Below are positions 1 to 7,211 of a stretch of DNA of 64,000 bases, piece after piece (within the stretch, counting starts at the first letter, position 1; each line of letters opens with the position of its first letter). Location of the stretch: positions 124,001 through 188,000 of the forward strand of contig CAWGVZ010000020.1 in assembly GCA_963826035.1 (NCBI GenBank), in the 5' to 3' direction. The translations under genes were made by a program, and so were the position numbers. The notes beneath the pieces are model-generated. The model made no database searches. It had not been told where the DNA came from and was given only the letters and a program-made list of their open reading frames with translations. This DNA is from Actinophytocola sp963826035 (GTDB lineage Bacteria; Actinomycetota; Actinomycetes; Mycobacteriales; Pseudonocardiaceae).

Positions 1-485
1 ATCAGCTCGTGCACCCGGCGGATCTCACGGTCCTTGGCCCATACGATGTCGTCAGGGTCCTCGAAGGTGTCCAGCGGATCGAGCACGAAGATCGCGTCGT
101 ACCGGTGGGTCCGGGTCGCCTCCTCCAACTGCGGGGTCGGCTTGAGGCCGAAGAACCCTTCCCAGCCGTAGCCGTCCGGGATTCCCCGGTTGTAGAACCT
201 GATCCCGCCGGTATGCGCGGTGTACTCGGTGATGAACGCCTCCAGCACCTCCAGCGAGTACTCCCGCCGGTCCTCGCGCAGCAGGTGGCGGCCGAGCCGT
301 TGGCGGTGCTTGCGGTAGATCTCCCGGCCGGGCTCCTCGGCCATACAAGGAATCCCGGCGGCGTGCACCGCCTCGATCAGGTCGTCCTTACCGGAGCTCG
401 GGCCGCCGGTGATGACGTAGCGGCGCGGATCGCCGGTCGCCGCGGCCTCCAGCGCGGCGGCCAAGGCAGCGTTGGTGCTGGTCAC
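1..485 (-). CDS. P-loop ATPase/kinase, C-terminus cut by window edge
   Basis: This is the N-terminal part of a nucleotide-binding protein that runs off the left edge. About 160 residues are visible. It opens with an Ala-rich helix and then RRYVITGGPSSGKDDLIEA, a Walker A loop of the AAA_28/NadR-like kind, followed by an E-P-G-R-E-I segment and later NRGIPDGYG and FVLDP, typical of this ATPase/kinase fold. The residue after the P-loop lysine is Asp rather than the usual Thr or Ser, which is odd and may weaken Mg-ATP binding. The GTG start overlaps the stop of the upstream gene as GTGA, so the two are translationally coupled. The substrate cannot be told from sequence. Confidence 0.75.
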   Translation of the reverse strand, partial: MTSTNAALAAALEAAATGDPRRYVITGGPSSGKDDLIEAVHAAGIPCMAEEPGREIYRKHRQRLGRHLLREDRREYSLEVLEAFITEYTAHTGGIRFYNRGIPDGYGWEGFFGLKPTPQLEEATRTHRYDAIFVLDPLDTFEDPDDIVWAKDREIRRVHEL

Positions 486-1381
486 GACAACTGTCCGTTC
501 TTCTCGGAGATGCGCTCGGGGGATGAGGTGCGGGCCAGGAAGCTCTCGGTCCAAGTGTTACCCAGCCCGGTTTCGCCGTGCAGGGCGTGGACGAACTGCT
601 CGCGGCTGGCCCCGCCGAGGGCGGCCTCGGTCAGCCGGGACGCCTGTGCTTCGGTCAGCGCCGGGGTCCAGCCGGCGAGCGCGACCAACTCGACCACGTC
701 AAGGTCGGGGGCGAACGCGGTGGTGTAGCCGATCGCCTCGGCACGGGCGACCGCCCACCGCCAGGCCGCGGTCACCGCCGTGTGGAGGATGTCCATCCGG
801 TCCGCACGCAGGCTGATCAGCCGCTCGGCGGCCAGCAGTTCGGCGCGGGCGGCGTAGATCGCCGACCACAACCGGGACAACTGTTCCTCATGCTCGGCGA
901 CCTCCCAGGCGAACGGGTCGGCCTGGACCGGCTGCCGCTCGGTCACCCGCGCCAGCCGCGGAGCGATCATCGGGGAGCGGGTGAACCGGTCGGCATCCGC
1001 CAGAAGCTCCCAGGCGATCTTCTCGATCAGCCGCGGTTCGACCCGCTTGCGGAAGTGGTGCACCTCGTGACCGGCCTGCTCGGCGGCCAGGTCCCGGCGG
1101 ACCGTGAGGTTCTGACCCGGCTCGGCCGGGGGCAGCCCGAACAGCGCCCGCGCCGCCGGGGCGTAGCGGGTGTCCGGGAACCGGGCGAGCAGGCCGCGCA
1201 GGGTACCGTCCAGCGCCGCGGTGCGGCTGGCCTTGTCGGTGGGATCGATCGCTCTGGCAACGATCCCGCGCAGATCGAGCAGCACCGGGTCCGCGGTGGC
1301 CGGGGTGACCGGCAGCCCGCGGCGCAGCAGCCGCCCGATCGCGGCGGCCACCTCGCCCTCTACTGGGCTTTTTGTGGGCAT
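482..1381 (-). CDS. Helical protein with HFRKR-type actinobacterial domain
   Basis: This 299-residue protein has no signal peptide or membrane segment and looks mostly alpha-helical. Residues ~25-130 follow a pattern I recall from many actinobacterial proteins: a short helix, a run on dividing and summing loop positions, then ARALFGL, LTVRRDLAAEQAG and HHFRKRVEPRLIEKIAWEL. In other proteins this segment often sits next to signalling or defence-type effector domains; that comparison is from memory. The C-terminal half is helical and unrecognised. It overlaps the downstream ATPase by GTGA. The ATG used lies inside one arm of a 17-bp inverted repeat, so either the start is further in or the repeat controls translation or transcription of this unit. 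Confidence 0.7.
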   Translation of the reverse strand: MPTKSPVEGEVAAAIGRLLRRGLPVTPATADPVLLDLRGIVARAIDPTDKASRTAALDGTLRGLLARFPDTRYAPAARALFGLPPAEPGQNLTVRRDLAAEQAGHEVHHFRKRVEPRLIEKIAWELLADADRFTRSPMIAPRLARVTERQPVQADPFAWEVAEHEEQLSRLWSAIYAARAELLAAERLISLRADRMDILHTAVTAAWRWAVARAEAIGYTTAFAPDLDVVELVALAGWTPALTEAQASRLTEAALGGASREQFVHALHGETGLGNTWTESFLARTSSPERISEKNGQLS

Positions 1382-1418
1382 GGTGTCGATTCAAGCACGA
1401 CGCCCATAAAAAGCCCAG
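1363..1418. promoter_or_regulatory. 17-bp inverted repeat at start of two-gene unit
   Basis: Arms at 1363-1379 (CTGGGCTTTTTGTGGGC) and 1402-1418 match in 16 of 17 positions with a 22-bp spacer. The left arm covers the start codon of the leftward gene. Wide-spaced arms of this kind suit a dimeric repressor or two-site operator better than a terminator. Confidence 0.55.
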
Positions 1419-1574
1419 ACCCTCCGTGCGGGTGCAAGGAAGCGGGGCAGAACGCGTGCTCGCGGGCGTCGAAGCCGCGGCCGAGGCCGTCGGCGGGCGC
1501 ACCCACCGGCCGCCGCTACGCTTTCTACCTGCTGCCTTGCCACCCGCGGGGCGCACGAACACCTAGGAGCGAGC

Positions 1575-2021
1575 ATGGCCGGTCAGTTCGAGGGCACCGC
1601 GGAGATCGACCGGCCCATCGCGGAGGTGTTCGCGTTCCTGGCCGACGGCACGAACGACCCGAAGTTCAGCCCGCGCGTCCTGCACATGGAGAAGAAGACC
1701 GACGGCCCCACGGGCGTCGACACGGTCTACGCGAGCACCGTGAAGGACGCGGGGCTGAAGTCGACCCGCCAGTTCCGCATCACCGAGTTCGTCGAGCCCA
1801 CGACCATCCGCTGGATCGAGCTGTCGAAGAACCTGGTGACGGTCGTGGAGGGCGGCTACGACCTGGAGGCGGTCTCGGACACCAGTACCCGGGTGCGGAT
1901 CTTCAACGAGCTCGAGGGCCACGGCGTCGGCAAGGTCATCGCCGGCGTCGCGCTCACGGCCGCCCGCAAGGACGCCGACGACTTCGCCAACCGCATAAAG
2001 AAGGCCGTCGAGGAGTCCTGA
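1575..2021 (+). CDS. SRPBCC-fold lipid-binding/cyclase-like protein
   Basis: A 148-residue protein of the polyketide cyclase/START-like (SRPBCC) superfamily, a helix-grip fold that binds hydrophobic ligands. The start MAGQFEGTAEIDRPIAEVF and the end LTAARKDADDFANRIKKAVEES show the usual first strand, P-x-x-x-V-F helix and long C-terminal helix. Length is normal for a single-domain member. A good ribosome site (AGGAG) lies 6 bases before the ATG. It is a short single gene followed by a 12-bp hairpin at 2050-2086. The ligand is unknown. Confidence 0.8.
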   Translation: MAGQFEGTAEIDRPIAEVFAFLADGTNDPKFSPRVLHMEKKTDGPTGVDTVYASTVKDAGLKSTRQFRITEFVEPTTIRWIELSKNLVTVVEGGYDLEAVSDTSTRVRIFNELEGHGVGKVIAGVALTAARKDADDFANRIKKAVEES

Positions 2022-2049
2022 CCAGCGAGGAGTTCACCCGCGGTTCTCC

Positions 2050-2086
2050 GTCCGGCATCGAGCGCGTCATGTGATCGATGCCGGAC
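2050..2086 (+). terminator. Perfect 12-bp hairpin after SRPBCC gene
   Basis: Arms GTCCGGCATCGA (2050-2061) and TCGATGCCGGAC (2075-2086) are exact complements with a 13-base loop. There is no T-run, as is common for actinobacterial terminators. The GTG at 2071 lies in the loop, which argues that the phosphatase downstream starts later. Confidence 0.6.
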
Positions 2087-2103
2087 GCGACAACGTTGTC
2101 ACG

Positions 2104-3699
2104 GTGACTCGAACCGACTCCCCCGCCGTCAGTCGCCGCCAACTGCTGGGCTTCGGTGGCGCCGCCGCCGTCCTGCTGGGTACCGGCGCGTGGAACGCGG
2201 CCAACGCGTTCGCCGCCCCCACATCCGCCACCAACCCGTTCACCCTCGGTGTCGCGTCGGGCGACCCGTCCGCCGACGGTGTCGTCCTCTGGACCCGACT
2301 CGCCCCCGATCCGTTCGCCGTCGACGGTGCGGCCGGGATGCCGACCAAGCCCGTCCGCGTCGAGTACGAGGTGGCGCTGGACTCCCGGTTCCGGGCAGTG
2401 ATCCGGCGCGACAGCGTCGTGGCCACCCCGGAGCTCGGCCACTCGGTGCACCCGGAGATCCGCGGCCTCGCCCCCGACCACGTCTACTACTACCGCTTCC
2501 GCGTCGGCGGGGAGACCTCGCCGGTCGGGCGGACCAGGACCACCCCGCCGCAGTGGGCGAACCCGCGCGAGCTGAACTTCGCGTTCGCGTCCTGCCAGGC
2601 GTGGCAGGACGGGTACTTCACGGCGTATGACCACCTGGCGGCCGAGGACCTCGACTTCGTGGTGCACCTCGGCGACTACCTCTACGAGTACGGCGTCGGG
2701 GAGAACAAGCGCGGGGTGACGGTCGACCCCCGGTTCCACACGGAGACGGTCGACCTGGCGCGCTACCGGCTGCAGTACTCGCTCTACAAGGCGGAAGCGC
2801 CGTTGCAACAGGCACATGCCCAGTTCCCGTGGATCATGACGTTCGACGACCACGAGGTGGAGAACAACTGGGCCGACGAAATCTCCCAGGCCGACACCGA
2901 ACCCGACCAGGACCCGGCCGTGTTCCGGCAGCGACGGGCCGACGCGTTCCAGGCGCTGTACGAGAACCTCCCGCTGCGCCGCGCGCAACTGCCCGACGGG
3001 CCGGACATGCGCATGCACCGGCGGCTCGGCTACGGCCGGCTCGCCGACCTGACCATGTTGGACACTCGCCAGTACCGCGACGACCAGCCCTGCGGCGACG
3101 GGCGGGGCGCCGACTGTGCCGACCGGTTCTCCGGCGAGCGCACGCTGCTCGGTCCGGAGCAGCGCCGCTGGCTGCTCGACGGGTTCAGCCGGTCCCGGGC
3201 CCGGTGGCAGATCCTCGGCAACCAGGCGCCCATGGGCCAGACCGACCACGACGCTTCACCGGACGTCACGAACGTCTGGTACGACCCGTGGGACGGTTAC
3301 GTGGCCGAGCGCGACCGGGTGCTGGCGGCCGCGCAGGACCGCGGGGTCCGCAACCTCGTGGTGATCACCGGCGACCGGCACCAGAACTACGCCTGGGACC
3401 TGAAGCGGGACTTCACCAACCCCGACTCACCGACCGTGGCGTCGGAGTTCGTGGGCACCTCGATCACCAGCGGCGCCGACGGCGCGGACATGAACGACGA
3501 CGGCCGCAAGTTCCTGGCCGCCAACCCACACATGAAGTTCTTCAACGCCCAGCGCGGCTACGTGCGGGTGAACGTCAACCGGGAGCGGTGGCAGAGCGAC
3601 TTCCGGGTGCTGCCGTATGTCACCACCCCGGGCGCGCCGGTCACCACCCGCGCGAGCTACGTGGTGGAGGATCGCCGGCCGGGCGTTCAGGAGGCGTAG
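2104..3699 (+). CDS. phoD: Secreted PhoD-type alkaline phosphatase (Tat substrate)
   Basis: A PhoD-family metallophosphoesterase of about 531 residues, which removes phosphate from organic phosphodiesters and monoesters outside the cell. The N-terminus has a twin-arginine signal (SRRQLLGFGGAAAVLLG) ending near AANAFA, as expected for a cofactor-loaded Tat substrate. The PhoD N-terminal domain (FTLGVASGDP, LWTRLAP) is followed by the catalytic domain with FASCQAWQDG, HLGDYLYEYG, TFDDHEVENNWAD and ITGDRHQNYAWD, the metal-binding motifs of the family. I choose GTG 2104 over GTG 2071 because the earlier codon sits in the loop of a perfect hairpin and 2104 leaves a normal Tat n-region. No Pho box was recognised. 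Confidence 0.9.
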   Translation: MTRTDSPAVSRRQLLGFGGAAAVLLGTGAWNAANAFAAPTSATNPFTLGVASGDPSADGVVLWTRLAPDPFAVDGAAGMPTKPVRVEYEVALDSRFRAVIRRDSVVATPELGHSVHPEIRGLAPDHVYYYRFRVGGETSPVGRTRTTPPQWANPRELNFAFASCQAWQDGYFTAYDHLAAEDLDFVVHLGDYLYEYGVGENKRGVTVDPRFHTETVDLARYRLQYSLYKAEAPLQQAHAQFPWIMTFDDHEVENNWADEISQADTEPDQDPAVFRQRRADAFQALYENLPLRRAQLPDGPDMRMHRRLGYGRLADLTMLDTRQYRDDQPCGDGRGADCADRFSGERTLLGPEQRRWLLDGFSRSRARWQILGNQAPMGQTDHDASPDVTNVWYDPWDGYVAERDRVLAAAQDRGVRNLVVITGDRHQNYAWDLKRDFTNPDSPTVASEFVGTSITSGADGADMNDDGRKFLAANPHMKFFNAQRGYVRVNVNRERWQSDFRVLPYVTTPGAPVTTRASYVVEDRRPGVQEA

Positions 3700-3837
3700 C
3701 CGCGAGAGCCTCAACGACGGTTGGCTGAGCGTAGGGACCCGCTGGCAAGGTAGCCGACTGCACCGACAAAAACGGTCCGGGGACCCCTGGAATCAATCCT
3801 AGCGTGCAGCACCGACACTTTTCGCGACTGAGCGGGC

Positions 3838-3866
3838 CTGACCGGCTGGCGTGAGCGGCCGGTCAG
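3838..3866. terminator. Bidirectional hairpin between phoD and secreted protein gene
   Basis: CTGACCGGC (3838-3846) and GCCGGTCAG (3858-3866) form a perfect 9-bp stem with an 11-base loop between two convergent genes. It overlaps the stop codon of the leftward gene. The rest of the 160-bp gap (3700-3837) shows nothing else I can name. Confidence 0.6.
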
Positions 3867-4417
3867 CGCAGGATGTCGCAGAACGCGGGCAGCGCGCGGC
3901 GGATGTCGAAGCTTCCGTCCAGGAGCCGGCGGACCGGGTGCGGGCCGGCCGACCAGAGGATTCGGCCGGACTGGCCGTCGATGAGGATCGGGCCGCGGTC
4001 GACCAGGTGCTCGTGGCCCCGGCGCACGGTCACCGATGTGCCCACGATGAAGATGTGCCGGCGCAGCCCGGTTTCCGGATCGAACGTCGACGTCTGCACG
4101 AAGTCGACGGGGCTGTCGGGCAGGGTGCGGCCGGTGACCGTGTTGCGGACGGTGTTGTCCTCGGTGATGTGCTGCACCAGCTTCACCCTGCGGCCGGCGT
4201 CGTCGAAGAACGTCCAGTTGACCGCGTGCAGGTCGATGTTCCACTCGACGCCGTAGTCCCCGCAGGCCGCCGGATCGGTGTGCACGACCTGCACGTCGGT
4301 CTCGGTCCGGGCCGGCGGCACACCACCAGCCGGCGCCGCTTCCGCCGGCGCCGCCACAGTCACCACTGCCAGCGCCGCCAGCGCCGCCACCACGACACCC
4401 CGCCAAGCCGATCTCAT
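3863..4417 (-). CDS. Small exported protein of unknown function
   Basis: A 184-residue protein with a clear Sec signal peptide (MRSAWRGVVVAALAALAVV, cleavage near AEA-AP). The mature part contains two cysteines (DPAACGDYG and PAFCDILR) that could form a disulfide, and Trp/Phe-rich strands such as HAVNWTFFDDAGR and VDFVQTSTFDPETG. No enzyme motif was found. It begins 2 bp after the VanZ/RDD gene, so it is probably the last gene of the M28-VanZ/RDD operon. I do not recognise the family beyond 'secreted actinobacterial hypothetical'. Confidence 0.75.
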   Translation of the reverse strand: MRSAWRGVVVAALAALAVVTVAAPAEAAPAGGVPPARTETDVQVVHTDPAACGDYGVEWNIDLHAVNWTFFDDAGRRVKLVQHITEDNTVRNTVTGRTLPDSPVDFVQTSTFDPETGLRRHIFIVGTSVTVRRGHEHLVDRGPILIDGQSGRILWSAGPHPVRRLLDGSFDIRRALPAFCDILR

Positions 4418-4419
4418 GC

Positions 4420-5574
4420 TCAGGTATCGACCGCTGAGGCGCGCTCGTTAGCCTCGGCCGGCTCCTCCGTCGGGACGATCGCGACGTTCACGGTTCTGGA
4501 CAGCCGCTCGTACGGTGCCGCCTCGCCGCCGAAGAGCACGGCGAGCGGCGTCCAGATCCCCACGACCAGCAGTGACAGCACCGCGCCGAGCGGGACGAGC
4601 AGCTGCACCGGGTGGGCGAAGACGTCCCAGTCGTCGATGGACAGCGCGAGCCAGAACAACCACAGCGGCGAGAGCAGCACGCCGTAGCGCACGAGCAACG
4701 CGAACGGTCCGGCGCGCCTGCCGTCGCTCCGCTCGATCCGCAGCAGCATCGCGCGCTTCCCCACGGTGGAACCGGTCAGCGTGGGCACCGCCCAGAACCA
4801 GCCGAGCCCGAGGACCGCCACGACCGGCAGGGCCGCACCGGCCGCACCACCGAACAGGACCACCAGGCCGACCACGAACCCGGTGAGGACGGCGAACCCG
4901 AGCGCGTCGGTGAGCAGCGCGAACAGCCGGCGGGTGGCCGTCACCCTGGTCGCGTACCGGCGCCGGTCCCGGTCCGGTTGGAGCGCGGGGAGCAGCCGGG
5001 TGAGCGGCCCGGCGATCAGCCAGCCGAGCGACGCGCCGGCCGTGTTGAGAATGAGGTCGTCCACGCTGAACAACCGGTAGGCGCACGGGTAGATGAACCA
5101 CAGGCCCGTCAGCTGCGTCAGCTCGAACAGCAGCGACGTGCCGAACCCGACGGCCGTGGCCGCCATGAACCGCATCCCGTTCAGGTATCTGGCGAAGAAC
5201 CCCAGTGGCAGCAACAGGATCGCGTTCAACCCGGTGCTCCACAGCGCCGGGTTGTCCAGCATCCCGCGCAGGCTCCAGTCACCGCCGCCGCGCCGCTGCA
5301 CCACCTCGATGAAGTGGAACGGCCGCAGCTGCGGGTCGCTCGCGTAGGACCGCACGGCGCAGTAGCCGGCCGGGTCGCTCGGCAGCGGGATGACCGTCTG
5401 CATGAACGCGGCCAACAGGTAGAACAGGAAGCCGTAGAAGACCAGCGTCGTCCACCCGCCCGCGCGGCCGCGGCGCCGGTAGCTGACGAACGCCACCGGC
5501 AGCATCACGACCAGTACGAGTATGGGGAACAGGTACACGGCCGTGGTTACGGGGAGCAGATAGGTGGCGAACAC
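4420..5574 (-). CDS. VanZ-like / RDD-domain fusion membrane protein
   Basis: A 384-residue polytopic membrane protein. The first ~190 residues hold VanZ-like helices (TAVYLFPILVLVVMLPVAF, LNAILLLPLGFFARYLNG, SVDDLILNTAGASLGWLI); the C-terminal ~180 carry an RDD-type domain (RRLFALLTDALGFAVLTG, LTGSTVGKRAMLLRIERSDG). VanZ proteins are linked to glycopeptide tolerance in some Gram-positives, and RDD domains to ion transport, but the role here is unknown. The GTG at 5574 has no ribosome site. A strong AGGAGG plus ATG lies at 5623 one frame off, and the in-frame stretch between them (PAVALVVAAAWYSYAV) is hydrophobic and stop-free, so the real N-terminus may be longer with a one-base indel in a C4 run. 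Confidence 0.8.
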   Translation of the reverse strand: MFATYLLPVTTAVYLFPILVLVVMLPVAFVSYRRRGRAGGWTTLVFYGFLFYLLAAFMQTVIPLPSDPAGYCAVRSYASDPQLRPFHFIEVVQRRGGGDWSLRGMLDNPALWSTGLNAILLLPLGFFARYLNGMRFMAATAVGFGTSLLFELTQLTGLWFIYPCAYRLFSVDDLILNTAGASLGWLIAGPLTRLLPALQPDRDRRRYATRVTATRRLFALLTDALGFAVLTGFVVGLVVLFGGAAGAALPVVAVLGLGWFWAVPTLTGSTVGKRAMLLRIERSDGRRAGPFALLVRYGVLLSPLWLFWLALSIDDWDVFAHPVQLLVPLGAVLSLLVVGIWTPLAVLFGGEAAPYERLSRTVNVAIVPTEEPAEANERASAVDT

Positions 5575-5640
5575 GGCGTAGGAATACCACGCCGCCGCGA
5601 CTACCAGCGCGACGGCGGGGCATCCGGGCCTCCTGGTACG

Positions 5641-6942
5641 TCAGAACTGGAGACTCCACCCGGTGAGGGTGCCGGTGTCCTGCGCGGCCGCGTCGCGGAC
5701 CCGCAGCCGCCAGGTGCCGTTGGCCACCTCGGCCGAGGTGTTCACCGAATAGGTGGTGGCGATGTTGTCGGCGCTGCCGCCGGACCGGTTGTGGACGTTG
5801 TAGACGCTGCCGTCCGGTGCCAGGAGGTCGACCACCAGGTCACCGGAGTAGGTGTGCAGGATGTTGACGCCGACGCCGAGGTCCGCCGGGGCGTTGCCGG
5901 GTACACCGGTGACGGCGATCTGGCTCTCCACGGTCGACAGGTCGGGGATGGCCACGTCGGTCTGGTTCTCGAAGCGCGGCCCGGGCGGTTCGACCGTGCC
6001 GGCCGCGAGGGTCCAGACGGCGTGGGCGATGGCGTCGGTGTTGCGGTCCAGGGCCGTGACGTTGATGTTGCTGATGGTGTCGCAGGAGGCGTGGTAGCAC
6101 CGGTCGAACGCCTGACCGGCCGTGCCGCCCCACTTCTGGGCCTGCGCGCTGGTCTTCGTCACTTCGGCGCCGGTGAACAGCCCACCGATCGGGATGCCCG
6201 CGCGGGCGAACGCCGCGTGGTCGGACCGGCCGCCGACGCTGGTCAGCTCGGTGGGCACGCCCATGGTGGCGAACGGCGCTTCCAGGACGCGCTGGAGGTC
6301 GATCGAGCCGGCCGGCTGGCCGCTGGCGCTGTAGACGAAGTAGCCGGGGTTCGGGGAGCCGATCATGTCGAAGTTGAGGTAGCCCTTGATACGCGAGCGC
6401 TCGGCCGCCGGGAGGTTGTTGACGTAGTGGGTCGACCCGATGAGGCCGCGCTCCTCGGCGCCCCACCAACCGAACCGGAGCCGCTTCGTGGGGCTGAGGT
6501 TCTCGCGGGCAACGGTGAGCGCGACCTCGAGCAGCCCCGCCGAGCCGGACCCGTTGTCGTTGATCCCCGGTCCCGAGGTCACGCTGTCGAGGTGCCCACC
6601 GAACATGAGCACGTTGTTGGCGTCGCCGCGCGGCCACTCGGCCGTCAGATTCCAGCCGGTGGCGCCGCCGTAGGTGAAGGGCTGCAGGCTGGTGGTGAAC
6701 CCGGCGGCGTTGAGTCTGCCCTGGACATAATCGATCGAGGCGCGATATCCGGGGCGCCCGTGGGCCCGGTTACCGCCGTTGTTGGTGGCGAGGGTCTGGA
6801 ACTGGTTGAGGTGCGCCTGCACGGCCGCGACCGGAATATCCGGCGCGGCAAGGGTTTCCGGCGGTGCGGCGGTCGCCGTGAGGGTGCCGGTGAGCAGAGC
6901 GCCAGCGGTGAGGGTGGACAGGAAGAGCACGCGAGTGCGCAT
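5641..6942 (-). CDS. Secreted M28 zinc aminopeptidase with P-domain
   Basis: An extracellular aminopeptidase resembling the Streptomyces griseus enzyme. Starting at ATG 6942 (GGAGG 8 bases upstream) it has 433 residues: signal peptide MRTRVLFLSTLTAGALLTG, an M28 catalytic domain to about residue 315, and a C-terminal proprotein-convertase P-domain. Metal and catalytic motifs are GGHLDSVTSGPGINDNGSG, WGAEERGLIGS, LNFDMIGSPNPG and GGRSDHAAFARAGIP. The P-domain (FENQTDVAIPDL to TGTLTGWSLQF) probably helps folding or substrate access. An upstream in-frame ATG at 6975 is less likely. It reads away from a second secreted metalloprotease at 7212, suggesting shared use in external protein breakdown. 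Confidence 0.9.
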   Translation of the reverse strand: MRTRVLFLSTLTAGALLTGTLTATAAPPETLAAPDIPVAAVQAHLNQFQTLATNNGGNRAHGRPGYRASIDYVQGRLNAAGFTTSLQPFTYGGATGWNLTAEWPRGDANNVLMFGGHLDSVTSGPGINDNGSGSAGLLEVALTVARENLSPTKRLRFGWWGAEERGLIGSTHYVNNLPAAERSRIKGYLNFDMIGSPNPGYFVYSASGQPAGSIDLQRVLEAPFATMGVPTELTSVGGRSDHAAFARAGIPIGGLFTGAEVTKTSAQAQKWGGTAGQAFDRCYHASCDTISNINVTALDRNTDAIAHAVWTLAAGTVEPPGPRFENQTDVAIPDLSTVESQIAVTGVPGNAPADLGVGVNILHTYSGDLVVDLLAPDGSVYNVHNRSGGSADNIATTYSVNTSAEVANGTWRLRVRDAAAQDTGTLTGWSLQF

Positions 6943-7211
6943 GGTCGATGCCTCCAGCAGGGGGTAGAAGGACAACCACAGCGAGCGTGCCTCTCACCAG
7001 CCGAGACCACCACAGCCGTTCGAGTCCTGTTCTTCCCAGTTGCCGTGCGGGCGACTACCTGACCACCGTGCGTGACCTCCGGTAATACCGTTAATGCCAT
7101 CGGGTGAAACGACCGTCGGGTGCGCACCGAACCACCTATGTACGAGAGATATGTGCACCAGGCGCCGATCCGGTTTGCCCCCACGGCCGGCGCGCGAGCG
7201 AAAGGGTTTAC

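Noticed and set aside
3774..3785. Palindrome GGTCCGGGGACC as terminator of phoD
   Set aside because: The loop would be too short; the hairpin at 3838-3866 fits better.
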